Below are positions 56,101 through 64,000 of a DNA stretch of 64,000 nucleotides, one piece after another; position 1 is the first letter of the stretch; each line of letters starts with the position of its first letter. The notes beneath the pieces were generated by a model. That model searched no databases and was not told the origin of the DNA. It worked only from the letters and a program-made list of their open reading frames with translations. This DNA is from a virus, in IMG/VR virus record IMGVR_UViG_3300002835_000175, positions 1 to 64,000 of that record. One strand, written 5' to 3'. Made by a program: the position numbers and the translations under genes.

Positions 56101-58982
56101 ATGACCCAGCCGCTTTTGAAACACATCTCAATAAAGTAGCAAATAAATGGTCTACGAACTTTAGAGCTCGTGGATTACCTGATACATCATCATATATAAA
56201 AAAGGCTAAAGGAATATTTACTAAAAAAGGTAGTGTATCTTCAAATCCGGTTATAGGAGTAGGTCCTGGATCGCAAATGTCAACAGGGGTTCATGAATCT
56301 ACACATTTTGCCGCTGGTATGGCTGGTAAATTGAATATGACATATGATGAACTGAAAAAGATGGTTGATCCAAAATTATTGGACTCTTTTTTGGATACAG
56401 AATATAATGATATAGCTAAAGGACTAAATAGCGCATATAATGCTAAATTTGTTAGAAATCCAAACTCTAATGTAGCTGGAGCAGAATTTTTTACTACTCT
56501 TAATCAAGCCGCTTTCGACCCTGCTACTAAAGACTTATTTGAGAAATCCTCTAAAGCTCAAGAAATTTTAAGACAAATGTGGAAAGCGCATGGATATAAA
56601 AAGGGCGGAACTGTTTATGCCAGCAAAGGCACACTAGTTCCATATCAACCTCGTGGCACAGATACTGTACCCGCTATGCTTACTCCGGGAGAGTTTGTGG
56701 TAAATGCCAGAGCCACTAAAAACAATCTTGGACTTCTCAGATCTATTAATGGTGGCGCTAAGGGATATAGTAAGGGTGGGGTTGCTTATTTACAGGATGG
56801 TGGAGATGTTCAGAAGCCAGAACAAAAAGATGGAGATGGCTTATTGGGTATGAGACATCTCGGAGAAGGTATGGACTTGCTTTTCGCATCGTCTTTCACC
56901 GATCAAAACCTAACTCCAGAACAATTCGAGTACGCTGCTAAAGAAATAGAAACTGGACTAGGCTGGATTAAAGGGCAGTCAGAACTATCTCCAAATACCA
57001 TAGATAATCAGGCTGTTATGGATTTCGAGACTGCTATAATGAGCTTGATACAAAGCAGTGGCGAAGAAATTAGCAAAATGTCTAATATAGAGTTTGATGC
57101 TTGGAGAACACCATATAATGACGCGTATAATAAACTTAAACAATCTTTACAGAATCGTCAAGGTCCACCAACATACATATTAGACGATATGGTTTCTCTA
57201 TTCGATAATCAGACTCCAACACCTACTCAACAACCCGCTGGAGTATCAGCGCCTCAAACTATCGGTTCAAAATTAATTGGAATGCTTCCAGAATCTATTA
57301 GAGGAGTTGTTGGTACTACTGCTGCTTCTATCCAAACTATGCAAAGCATGAATACTAAGGCTGAAGAAATGCTTGAGAATGTAAGTGGTGCTCAACCAGA
57401 TTATTATGATGAGCCAACATACAGAGAATTTATTAAAGGGTTGGTAGGTATGACGCCACCCCAACCACCCGTACCACCAATTAAAGATAAATTTATAACA
57501 GACGCTAGATATATTAAGAAGGCTGATGAAGAATTATTCGGTGAAACAACTCCAGGCAAGACACAAAGAATTACTGGTCTAGACACAAGAGAAAAAGGAA
57601 AAATAGTTCAAAGCGATAATGATGAAACAGCTCAGACCGAACAAAAAAATAGAGAAAACATATTTGCAATAAAAGAGTTTGATCGCTTAAGATCAGAATT
57701 ATTAATAAGAGCACAAGAACAATCGTTAGAGGAGGACCCACTAAAGACAGATACTACAACATATTTAACTGCGGTTAATGATTATATAAAAAATAACTTC
57801 GGTAAGACAATAGAATCTTTTGAAGAGTTTGGATTACCTTCTATTTATAGTTTAGAAGATTTTAAAAACAAATCATTAGAAACATTTTTAGTTCCAAAAG
57901 ATTTTGATAAAAAACGTTTTGAGGAAAAAAAGAAAGCTGATGCAGCTTGGGCTTTGGAAAATAATGCAGAAGACCCCTTTAAAAATCGAAAACTATCTGG
58001 TGTTAGAGAAGGGGATTTATCTTCTTTAAGTTTAGGTCTGAAAGCAGGAAGTGCTTTAGTTGGCGAGCTGGGGAATGAATCTAATAAAATAGTAGGTTAT
58101 AAATCAGCTTATAGTCAATATAAGGACTCTTTAGCGTTTTATAAAGTACAAAGAGGTAAATTTAATTATTCATCAATGCAAGAGGATAAACGTAAAAATT
58201 ATGAAGATTCAAAGAAAAATAAACAACTAGCATATCAACAAGAAATGGAACGAAGACGCACTCAAAATATGTCTACTGGTGGTATTGTTTATGCTAGTAA
58301 GGGCCAATTAGTAAACTATCAACCACGAGGAACCGACACTGTTCCCGCAATGTTAACTCCGGGAGAATTTGTGGTCAATCGTAAAGCCACTAGACAAAAT
58401 TTAGGCTTATTACAACAAATTAATAGTCAAAACTACAATACCGGAGGTATGGTAAAACCCAAATATTTTGCTGATGGTGGAGTTAATGGTGGTAATATTA
58501 GTTCATCCGGAGGATCATCTGGCGGTGTATTATCAATTGATACTTCTAATTTGGATGGTTCATTTTCGTCTTTTGATTCTATTGTTGGCCAGTTATCTGG
58601 TAGTATTCAAGAATTTGTTAGTGGCGGATCAGCAATAATAAGTGGATTTGGAGCATTAGATAGTATCGTAAGTGGATTTACAGCATTATCAACAGCAGCA
58701 GCATTATTAGGAGGAGCATCAACAGGACTAACAACTTCTATCGGAGAATTTAATACTGCTGTTGGTAGATTACAATCTGCCCTCGACGGCATACCAGATT
58801 CAATAAGCCTTAATGTAACAGGGTCCATACCAGTAAATGTAACAGTAACAGTTAATGGCGGACAAGGATTGGGAGAAAAACTTGAGCAGTTTGCTGACGA
58901 TATTTATAATACAATATCAACCGAATTAAGTAATAAAACTAATGGTGGAATTAAATTAGATTTACGCACTTCTAAAAAATAG
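47112..58982 (+). CDS. Tail tape measure protein, 3956 aa
   Basis: Helix-rich N terminus with phage-tape signatures (GGIYALSRAVASAYGEFLNF, QVTGATENGLKGITNEI, TGLRTIFTRIQRGSTIEALK). The motif D-T-V-P-A-M-L-T-P-G-E-F-V recurs five times (about residues 530, 1050, 2065, 3185, 3745), each followed by a Gly-Gly turn. Residues about 640-700 look like a PD-(D/E)XK nuclease, and HESTH at 3061-3065 like a zinc peptidase. At roughly 0.15 nm per residue the tail would be near 0.6 micrometre. It sets tail length and may carry enzymes into the cell. Confidence 0.9.
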   Translation: MASAFNLTAEINLRGPSNLSKVVSDIRRQLSTVTLDLNINPRSLSSIQQATGNIQSLNAALKSASTNAANLNTALSNLGTAIGNASRGMNNLGGGVNNIANQVNNARKSTAQITSQMEEFGKQSALAVRRFAAFSVATGGIYALSRAVASAYGEFLNFNKELVKLQQVTGATENGLKGITNEITRLSTSLGVTSSDLLTVSSTLAQAGLSATETKTALEALAKSALAPSFDNLNDTVEGSIALMRQFGISASDLESSLGSVNAVAAAFAVESGDIIKAIQRTGGVFAAASKGVSQGKDALNEFIAVFTSVRQTTRESAETIATGLRTIFTRIQRGSTIEALKEYGVVLTDLEGKFVGPYEAIRRLSEGLKLLDPRDLRFNKIVEELGGFRQIGKVIPLIQQFTVAQQALGVAQRGAGSLAEDAAIAQISLANKITKVREEFIALIRDIGQSKNFQRFVDISLQLASALISVASAAKEVLPAIAALTAIKAIPAIGQFVGGFGRNIARKNDGGPVRAFASGGYVPGSGNRDTVPAMLTPGEFVIRKKAVQAIGLNGLKNMNKYAGGGPVKLKDLERRSGSETIKKAYSSKIQPNDSIRGNINRKSETIKPNDPKWTFIQNNAKQRYLQLKQKSPKASDKKLKDIAAGDAFETGVEKFYGGTRTPQSYPVDIIGRKNPTEVKFTSKKVPILDLLSKLFRYKYQQNTLSRYNFTPNTDDVNIGNLDTIEMGRGQKQKFMQLYPFNNGGIVQKFKKGAKVQELSPQLKSQVEDAGSFENLINRNMIDRQGNYNFGLVSLKSGTSKGGRIENRPIKDTGKRARIHVGALSDNKSQYGNIEKDIVDSLEGVIVNTGKALASSIKATPASGNLEKNILSGAVLSSATGSIFEAALQMVGAPFIDKVESLKSIDFPFGLGTASKLFGQFPTDVPTDATRTSGGVGKGISSFVDQISRFTKAVNKGEFSKSIKLAPNAFTAQNLFDIAKKSPTNQTQLNSVLGEFGLPNIGRKMPKATGNVLDNALATNSKLIEKLKSAGLISANATGGSISGQDTVPALLTPGEFVINKKAAKRIGSSKLHQLNKADKTQGFNKGGAVGNIQSFAGGGGVQSFAAGGMAQVFSGLVSVISKLIPSFNQLSTTTATVTKNMAAQQVATFRQQGLSGAALKAAMVNAGYATGGINNMRSRNQKAANQTANQTNDSGGGLKSLGLMFIGPMIAEAINSSVTKNFGKTGAVVGAGITSVVSGATVGSAFGAPGAIVGAAAGLASAFINAESAADAYTKAQNELKIETESSKLEKALQNLSQNVGDTASNISDASNALMAIMSSGAENRQIVTRESQGLLGLEEGTIGRFIGEFFRDASANFSETYFGTTPETIDTTALNRNLLSESLPQATALQRAIETQLTSGISLEDVFKNLKLTGADANPETKRTLAIARGKDEVTKIEADIAAAETKRYTGGDIRANGTVETAEEEKTRKLEALNAKRAAAIDRLSSEELKEIETRNKNAAAAKAVSVEIDMFAQQIKKLGGVISRADAEFAEAGRLRDIATSSGLGDAKIVGPSRLDENVLGNLTAYSTDELVQALDRTSETLGFSPEFSKQIKTSAVAQQTLESELPRILLEAAQSQKTPGGEVDQSVTDRITEVFDPLKAALGEEIDSTTLDTALKNVVTALGKSATSLQGKSFEEIAASVPELQGLLKPLADVTSTVESSLKAFNDMLSATNNEMNNYTNHLGRILDLQIQASSIELDAANNLKQALGKGVSVTELNRPFENAIDSLTSTQGPNGIVRGTGTLDPEEIARRLAQADKELAQTQAGGQQKGESLDEFYTRLAKNKTTVDRLAKAQEMLANNTTRASNALTRIGELRQAQESRRGTFDEILKNLNNPEWISEFTSQVGSLVRVDQGAGTIYDIGPALEAFRTRIAGMDPLEREAATEKFYNNIINILQKAGLKVDPEVIRGLIGVGGPDAKMTQAIDQYNQAIKAQTDATLLLSERMEDSSEILKTKVIEAADAFLDRIKNAGDLPLEARPVGVGIDGNPANVAGYASRGGMIYASKGQLVNFQPKGTDTVPAMLTPGEFVVNARATKKNMGLLKSINNGSNNTGYSKGGMVYLADGGVIDINKGKQLFSKFLTSSGDDKYYADLLGSGSQADLDAIFKDLRATSERPLGYESLAPEDIESVDAAINEFIKNYEFGRSKAANAEGDKVREARAADAPRLAQLQAEELRKAVNAGIVSADDLGIRDGDYSTASRPLSIDERDKLRQAQINAQAAEREQQRKQEFEGRFAEIEKTKRQMETVKQADTQARTEINPLTKKPFSSDAEKQGVLARQAFEAQQKVLSDDKARKLRLKEETKMYQAESFGASLVDMYRNSSYYNQTSDPILREFIENRIREQTPSIYGTDWDRRRVNVPLAKSRSSLRARIGEIVTSATVEYNRQGRARQEMVAKSQEDFAKKNMDTALQQFGEGVDKSPVLAAVSAVPKNVANVIRTTVGGAGVLAGGLTYGAGKLTGSDMLTQFGQELAKSGGAQAGMGIEGIRQVGSGLGSRLGFGEAYGTAEQEAMKRREALISQEVERASGAYQTDNRTTLGNLLTPENVVRGAITTGDIFGEAAGDIGGEKLFGRLFPNAFKGMAKSVGPRPPTPVKTTTASADLFDNTNVRFPTGASSDIANRTTSGTGTNFANMTANLLDQKASTEFGQTVGRGLGILGGGIKKGFFGGVDLAEKGLAGLQDFTGKALMGTASISGKSVMGAASIAGKGVMGAGKGAMGAARGLLQFEKSPILNSLRKIGVLPKIDWMKKQARKTARAQGAGRFGLGEKIMGFGENISNIFRDRSTRKWFENLQKQQKLSENPLEDLVKLGSEKRTKTTQPIPETPKPITQIEQPKPITQEKPLSFGDAIRARAAEQGITVEQKLEELRNLFPEGRSTIKSGLSSPIGARSSKSIKDIALSSKAKAYAENIPQAQRDAFEALSRNVNPDKQEAFLIDMLEKASADELAWIDDPAAFETHLNKVANKWSTNFRARGLPDTSSYIKKAKGIFTKKGSVSSNPVIGVGPGSQMSTGVHESTHFAAGMAGKLNMTYDELKKMVDPKLLDSFLDTEYNDIAKGLNSAYNAKFVRNPNSNVAGAEFFTTLNQAAFDPATKDLFEKSSKAQEILRQMWKAHGYKKGGTVYASKGTLVPYQPRGTDTVPAMLTPGEFVVNARATKNNLGLLRSINGGAKGYSKGGVAYLQDGGDVQKPEQKDGDGLLGMRHLGEGMDLLFASSFTDQNLTPEQFEYAAKEIETGLGWIKGQSELSPNTIDNQAVMDFETAIMSLIQSSGEEISKMSNIEFDAWRTPYNDAYNKLKQSLQNRQGPPTYILDDMVSLFDNQTPTPTQQPAGVSAPQTIGSKLIGMLPESIRGVVGTTAASIQTMQSMNTKAEEMLENVSGAQPDYYDEPTYREFIKGLVGMTPPQPPVPPIKDKFITDARYIKKADEELFGETTPGKTQRITGLDTREKGKIVQSDNDETAQTEQKNRENIFAIKEFDRLRSELLIRAQEQSLEEDPLKTDTTTYLTAVNDYIKNNFGKTIESFEEFGLPSIYSLEDFKNKSLETFLVPKDFDKKRFEEKKKADAAWALENNAEDPFKNRKLSGVREGDLSSLSLGLKAGSALVGELGNESNKIVGYKSAYSQYKDSLAFYKVQRGKFNYSSMQEDKRKNYEDSKKNKQLAYQQEMERRRTQNMSTGGIVYASKGQLVNYQPRGTDTVPAMLTPGEFVVNRKATRQNLGLLQQINSQNYNTGGMVKPKYFADGGVNGGNISSSGGSSGGVLSIDTSNLDGSFSSFDSIVGQLSGSIQEFVSGGSAIISGFGALDSIVSGFTALSTAAALLGGASTGLTTSIGEFNTAVGRLQSALDGIPDSISLNVTGSIPVNVTVTVNGGQGLGEKLEQFADDIYNTISTELSNKTNGGIKLDLRTSKK

Positions 58983-58993
58983 GTAACATTATA

Positions 58994-61900
58994 ATGTCTA
59001 TAACATATTATGCTAATAAAATTCAAGAAACATCAACAACAAATGGTTCGGGAAATTTTGTTCTTTCCGGAGCCACACTAGGATCCAGATCTTTTGTTGG
59101 TGCAATAGGATCGGACAAAAAACTAGCCTATTATATATATAGACGAGACACAAACTTGGAGTGGGAAATTGGTATTGGCTATATTAGTAGTGGTGGTGGA
59201 GTTAATCAGTTAGTTAGAGAGAGAGTATTATCTTCTACAAATGGTAATAATTTTGTTAGTTTCTCATCTGGCACAAAATATGTAGAGAGTGTTGTTGCCG
59301 ACAATCTAATTAATAATGGGTTTGTTAATTTAGAAGAAAAATCATCATCTTTTACCGCACCATATGCTCCTGCGGTTTATGTTGTGGATGCTTCTGTTAC
59401 CGGAGTAACAGTAACTCTACCACAAGTAAATTCCGAAGATGATCCTGTAATTTTATCATTTTTATTAAAATCCACAATAGGTGGAGCTTACGAACAATCA
59501 AACGCTATAGTTTTAGATCCATATGGAACAGAGACAATAAACGGCTCGACATCTTCTGAAACAGTAACAATACTAAATGATTATCTACAACTGATTTCTG
59601 TACCATCACAAACAGGATGGTTAAAGTTAGATCCTGTTCAAGATTCCACCAATCCATACGGTAATGATGGCTATGTACAATTTAAATATGATGGATCATT
59701 TAGTGGAGTCAATAATTTTGTGTGGGATTATTCTAGCAGTTCACTACTAATAGGCAATTCTGGAAATGCCACAGCAGATATAGTTCTGCCATCATCTTCT
59801 GGACAAACCACAATTTTTAATCAAAGATTATATGATAATGATCTTAGAGTAGCTGGTACAGGAAATACCCATCTGCTATTTGTTGATGGCGGAGCAAATA
59901 CTATAGGAATAAACACATCCGCCGCATACGATACTTTAACAATAAATAGTAATAATAAAAATGGAATAGTTATCTATAAGAGTGGTGTTGGTCCATCAAT
60001 TGTTCTTGGAAATACGTCAACCAGTGGTTTAGCCACAAATAATGTGGTTGGAACAATAACTTATTCTGGATTAAATTCTGCTAATGCTCCTGTTGCGTAC
60101 AGTAAAATCGTAACAGAAATAGAATCAACAACTAGCGGATCAGAAAAATCTTTAGTCAATATTGGTATCATGAATAATGGATCGTTCGAAGATGTGGCAG
60201 TTTTTGCTCCTAGTGGAATAACTCTTGGTTTTAATAATTCTAATCTTGACGGAACAATCATAGGTGGAGCATCATCTAACGAAGGCAATAACGTTGTTCT
60301 CGGATACTATAATAATATCTGTGGAGAAAACTGTGCTGTTATAGGAGACAACTGTTCCTTATCGTCTGGTACATTTGGTGGTTTAATAGGTAGCAATCAT
60401 TCAGCGTCTGGAAATAACATATGGGTAATAGGTGGGGAAAATGTGAGTGTTAGTGGCAATAATAAAATTTATATAGCCACAAATAACGATAATCACTTCT
60501 CAATCACCAGTTCCGGTAATGCAACATACACAACATTAACAGATAATAATGTGGTATTCAGTATTAAAAATAAATCAATATTAGCAAGCGGTATTGATGA
60601 ATCTTTAGTCTTCACATTTGTAAACTCATCTGGTGTGGAAAAAACAGGTTTAGCCTTAGTATCTAATATAAATGCTATTACAAACAACTCTGAAAGATCA
60701 ACATTCATTGTTAAAAGTCTTAATAGTGGAGTGCTTTCGGAAATTATTAACGTTAATGGTAATGGGGCCTCTATAGGTCGCAATAGTATTAGTGGCGTAA
60801 ATACAGTAGTTGGACACGATAATACTGTTATAAGTTCTGGAAACTTTATTTTTGGAAAATCAATAGTTACTAGTGGTACAAATAATATTCTTTTTGGAGA
60901 TGACATAGTATGTTCAGGATCGAACATGAGCATATTTGGTATAAATAACACATGCTTAAGTAGTGGTAATTTTGGAGTAGTTATAATTGGCAATAATAAC
61001 GAAGTCAATGAAGATTATGTTACCGCAATAGGTATCGGTAATGCTAATAGTGGTTTGTACTCGGTTACTTGTGGTTATCTTAACGGAGCGCACGGTGACT
61101 ACTCTGTTGGTTTAGGAGAATCTAATCTCGTTACAGCAAACAACTCTGTTGCTGTTGGTAAAAATAATTCTTTGTTAGCAACCGCGAACGATGGTTCTCT
61201 TGTGGCTTTTGGTATAGGAAACTATGGCTCAATTTCTAACACCGGATTTATGGCCGGATACCTCAATCAAATATACGGATCTGGCGGATTAGTTTTTGGC
61301 AATAACATAGTATCGTCTGGCAATAATAATATTGTTATCGGCGCTAATACAAAAGTTTCTGGAATTAACAATATACTACTTTCTAATAATAGTTTAGCAT
61401 CTTTTTCTGGTAATAATATTATAAGCCTTTATACTGATGCTAGTAATTATATCAATGTTAGCAACACCGGAGTTGTTGTTAAAACATCATCAGATTTTGT
61501 TGTGGATTCTGGATTGATAGTTTATGGTAGTATATCTGTGGATAATCTAAAATTGGATGGAAATACATTAAGTTCCACAAGCGGTAACCTAATACTAGTT
61601 CCTAGTGGAACTAATGCTTTTCAATTAGATCCTTCTGGTAATCTTAGAGGATCTTATGCGGTTGATCTACAAAGAGGACGATCATCTGCTCTTAGTGTAG
61701 CATCAGGAACTTATAGCTTTTTAGGTGGCGGATATAACAATAGAACAGCGGGATCTTTCTCTTCCATAATTGGTGGAAGCCAAAATATTAATAATGCTCA
61801 AGAAAGTTTTATTGGTGGTGGTCAATCTAATACTATAGGTAGTAGTGGCACATGGAGCTGTATATTAGGTGGAGCAAATAATAGTATTAGTGGAATACAT

Positions 61901-62713
61901 AGTTCTATTATAGCTGGAGCAGTAAATAACTCGACCGGCGATTATACCACAATAAATGGTTTTGCTAATGTTTCAAGTGGGGATTTTAATGTAATCTTTG
62001 GTGGGTATAATAACGATGGAGGATATGATAATGTATTTATTTTTGGACAAAATATAACTGGAATTCAACCAAATACAACATATGTTGAAGATCTTATAGC
62101 TAAAACTGGATATCTAGATAAGATCGTTGTTGGTAGTGGGACTTCCGGAAATAACGCGAAACTTTTTGTTATTAATGATGTAGTTAGTATTGGAACAGGC
62201 GTTTGGAACAGCGGCACAATGGAAGTTAGTGATGAGGGAGATTTTATTGTTCGTAATAGCATCTCAAAAGTAATAGATATAGATTTTGATGGAACATATG
62301 CAACCGGTGACTTTACATCTTTTAGTACCGATCAATTAATATTACCCTCTATGATTTCCGTTTCTGGTAGTGGAAGTGTTCAATCATTATTGTATCAAAA
62401 TAATCAAGTAGAATATAATAATTTAGCATCGTCCGGAACTTTTGTATCACCCAGACAGTTAACACACACAGACGCCGAGTATCAATTTTTATATCCAACA
62501 GGATCTTCTATTGTTTATCTACCAAATGGCACGGGCTTATATTTAGGTAAAAAATTTACTATAGCTAATATGTCATCTGTTAATACTATAGAAATTAGAA
62601 AATCAGGAGCAGGATCCGCATTTGAAACGTTATCCTCTCTATATAACATAACACTAGCTCATGGCGGCAATGATAATTGGATTAAAATTACAGCATCAAC
62701 ACTTAATACATAA
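58994..62713 (+). CDS. Fibre-like virion protein, 1239 aa
   Basis: The N-terminal domain (1-200) begins MSITYYANKIQETSTTNGSG, a known baseplate-attached fibre start. The middle is built from Gly/Asn/Ser repeats of YadA-head type (SGNNIWVIGGENVSVSGNNK; SGSNMSIFGINNTCLSSGNF). Residues about 845-1000 repeat a module of the 1700-aa fibre (LDPSGNLRGSYAVDLQRGRS; FLGGGYNNRTAGSFSSIIGG). The C terminus from about 1110 is a different beta domain. Likely a side or tip fibre. Confidence 0.75.
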   Translation: MSITYYANKIQETSTTNGSGNFVLSGATLGSRSFVGAIGSDKKLAYYIYRRDTNLEWEIGIGYISSGGGVNQLVRERVLSSTNGNNFVSFSSGTKYVESVVADNLINNGFVNLEEKSSSFTAPYAPAVYVVDASVTGVTVTLPQVNSEDDPVILSFLLKSTIGGAYEQSNAIVLDPYGTETINGSTSSETVTILNDYLQLISVPSQTGWLKLDPVQDSTNPYGNDGYVQFKYDGSFSGVNNFVWDYSSSSLLIGNSGNATADIVLPSSSGQTTIFNQRLYDNDLRVAGTGNTHLLFVDGGANTIGINTSAAYDTLTINSNNKNGIVIYKSGVGPSIVLGNTSTSGLATNNVVGTITYSGLNSANAPVAYSKIVTEIESTTSGSEKSLVNIGIMNNGSFEDVAVFAPSGITLGFNNSNLDGTIIGGASSNEGNNVVLGYYNNICGENCAVIGDNCSLSSGTFGGLIGSNHSASGNNIWVIGGENVSVSGNNKIYIATNNDNHFSITSSGNATYTTLTDNNVVFSIKNKSILASGIDESLVFTFVNSSGVEKTGLALVSNINAITNNSERSTFIVKSLNSGVLSEIINVNGNGASIGRNSISGVNTVVGHDNTVISSGNFIFGKSIVTSGTNNILFGDDIVCSGSNMSIFGINNTCLSSGNFGVVIIGNNNEVNEDYVTAIGIGNANSGLYSVTCGYLNGAHGDYSVGLGESNLVTANNSVAVGKNNSLLATANDGSLVAFGIGNYGSISNTGFMAGYLNQIYGSGGLVFGNNIVSSGNNNIVIGANTKVSGINNILLSNNSLASFSGNNIISLYTDASNYINVSNTGVVVKTSSDFVVDSGLIVYGSISVDNLKLDGNTLSSTSGNLILVPSGTNAFQLDPSGNLRGSYAVDLQRGRSSALSVASGTYSFLGGGYNNRTAGSFSSIIGGSQNINNAQESFIGGGQSNTIGSSGTWSCILGGANNSISGIHSSIIAGAVNNSTGDYTTINGFANVSSGDFNVIFGGYNNDGGYDNVFIFGQNITGIQPNTTYVEDLIAKTGYLDKIVVGSGTSGNNAKLFVINDVVSIGTGVWNSGTMEVSDEGDFIVRNSISKVIDIDFDGTYATGDFTSFSTDQLILPSMISVSGSGSVQSLLYQNNQVEYNNLASSGTFVSPRQLTHTDAEYQFLYPTGSSIVYLPNGTGLYLGKKFTIANMSSVNTIEIRKSGAGSAFETLSSLYNITLAHGGNDNWIKITASTLNT

Positions 62714-62715
62714 TT

Positions 62716-64000
62716 ATGTCAATTACAATAGGATCATTGGTATTAGATGAGGAACAATATGCTCCAACATCTAATATATCATTTGAATACTATACATCAG
62801 ACTCCGGAGAAATCATCGGAGGAAATATAATTGCTAAAATAACAGGAATTGTATCTGTTTCGGATCAAGACGGCTCGAAAACCGGAAGCGTAGTCATGTC
62901 CAGACTAGCATTAATCAGAAAATTAGGATCGTCACCAAAGTGTGTGGTTACTACTGGTATACCAAATTTTAATCCACTAGGTGACAAAGCGAGGATTACA
63001 AATGTTACCATAGACCAAGGTCCTGATCCATCATGGGTAAACCAGGGCGCTTATAGTATAGAACTAAGAGGATTAATATCTTCTATACCATCAAATAGCT
63101 TTGGAATAACAGCCGCTGATGGTGTGGTTGAACTTAGTAGAAAAGAATCAATTACCATAGGGGAAGATTCTCACGGATATGTTTATGATGAAGTTAATGG
63201 AGTGTCAAAAGCATTTATAAGATTTTCTAATAGTATTAGTTTAAAGTGCGAAACATATTGCGGATCAACAAATACTACTATCAGTGTTTTGAAAAGACTT
63301 GTTAAATACGGTATTTCAAATTCAAAATTAATAACACTGTATGGAGCGTATAAAAAATATTTACAGTCTAGATCTATAGAAATAGATAACGATGGATCTA
63401 TAAGTTTTAGTTGTGATATGATTTTATTACCACCAACATCTACCGGAACAGCATTGGTCGATTTAATTTTTTCATATAATCGAACATACGAATCTAAAGA
63501 TATAACATATGTTACATCTGGAACCGTAACGGGTCTTGTTAATGTAGATTGGGGAGACTTAGTTACTCTGGTATCAACATGCTCTGTTTCAAAATTGGCT
63601 AATGCTATGGGAACTTTTACAAAAGTAAGGGGAAAATATGAAGATTTAAATAGTTGGGCTGGTCAAACATTAGAACTTAATGAAAAACCAAATTGTCCAC
63701 CAACAAGCAACACTAATATAGGCAGATGCGAAAACAAACCAGAAGATGGTGGTAATGAGGACTCGAATTATATAAAACCATCCTCTGGCACAATATCAGT
63801 ATCTAGAACAGATGGAGTAATCAACTTTAATTTTGAATGGTCAACAACTCAAGATAGTAGCGGAGGTACATGTATAAAAGATGGAATCAAAACAGAAACA
63901 ACAGTAGAAATTATCGAACCACAACCTCAATATGTCGAGCATATTTTACCAGGAAGAGGCACCCTTATACAAAATTTAAATTGTAAATCAGCAAAAAAAG
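62716..64000 (+). CDS. Tail/baseplate-side protein, partial (>428 aa)
   Basis: ATG 62716 after the fibre stop; the frame MSITIGSLVLDEEQYAPTSN stays open to the window's end. Beta-rich, with Cys-containing loops (CETYCGSTNTTISVLKRLVK). Position after a fibre and the tape measure suggests a distal-tail or baseplate component. Incomplete, so no family is claimed. Confidence 0.65.
   Translation, partial: MSITIGSLVLDEEQYAPTSNISFEYYTSDSGEIIGGNIIAKITGIVSVSDQDGSKTGSVVMSRLALIRKLGSSPKCVVTTGIPNFNPLGDKARITNVTIDQGPDPSWVNQGAYSIELRGLISSIPSNSFGITAADGVVELSRKESITIGEDSHGYVYDEVNGVSKAFIRFSNSISLKCETYCGSTNTTISVLKRLVKYGISNSKLITLYGAYKKYLQSRSIEIDNDGSISFSCDMILLPPTSTGTALVDLIFSYNRTYESKDITYVTSGTVTGLVNVDWGDLVTLVSTCSVSKLANAMGTFTKVRGKYEDLNSWAGQTLELNEKPNCPPTSNTNIGRCENKPEDGGNEDSNYIKPSSGTISVSRTDGVINFNFEWSTTQDSSGGTCIKDGIKTETTVEIIEPQPQYVEHILPGRGTLIQNLNCKSAKK

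Overview
This window is part of a tailed double-stranded DNA phage genome (or a prophage or contig of one). The right three quarters hold a complete head-and-tail morphogenesis block: terminase, portal, protease/scaffold, HK97-type capsid, connectors, tail tubes, a giant tape measure and several fibres. No tail sheath is visible here, so a long non-contractile (siphovirus-like) tail is the simplest reading. The host cannot be named from the sequence. The promoters are ordinary bacterial sigma-70 types. The structural genes are strongly A/T-biased, and the tRNAs carried decode mostly A/T-ending codons.

Left arm (about 1-16,350, minus strand): about 40 small genes, mostly of unknown function, plus eight confident tRNAs (Ser-like, Lys, Tyr, Asn, Gln, Thr, Arg, Glu), two tRNA-like sequences with odd anticodon arms, and a roughly 430-nt densely structured untranslated segment with its own promoter. 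Many genes or small operons carry a private TTGACA-N16/17-TANNNT promoter. They are separated by one of two dispersed linkers. The first is a 44-bp module (15-bp palindrome, 14-bp CCGCGG-containing spacer, 15-bp palindrome; 14 copies, all the same length). The second is a roughly 50-bp element (7 copies). The arm looks like a shelf of interchangeable moron-like cassettes. Recognisable products are a DUF932 protein, a phosphoribosyltransferase, a GP88-like protein, an Api92/YubB-like protein, a PD-(D/E)XK nuclease-like protein and a ribosomal L7/L12 C-terminal-domain-like protein.

The switch region (16,050-16,415) carries a terminator, divergent promoters and a T4-late-type TATAAATA box. The right arm (16,415-64,000, plus strand) begins with a sigma-factor-like protein, then small terminase, HNH nuclease, ERCC4-type nuclease, large terminase, portal, a fused protease-scaffold with an internal scaffold start, a decoration-like protein and the major capsid protein, closed by a terminator. 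Next come connectors and an adhesion/fibre block (26,000-40,340). It has a collagen/YadA-type fibre, a second fibre, LamG-like lectins (one collapsed to its two ends), a group I intron, and three carbohydrate or transfer enzymes (sulfotransferase-like, GH43/GH130-like propeller, FkbM-type methyltransferase). Then come neck and tail-completion proteins, two paralogous tail-tube-like proteins, tail-assembly proteins, a 3956-residue tape measure with embedded nuclease-like and HExxH metalloprotease-like segments, a 1239-residue fibre-like protein and a baseplate-side gene running off the right end.

The likely programme is host sigma-70 transcription of the left arm, which supplies takeover proteins and tRNAs, followed by right-arm late expression helped by the phage sigma-like protein. 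Recurring GTGTATAAT boxes upstream of late blocks are candidate targets.
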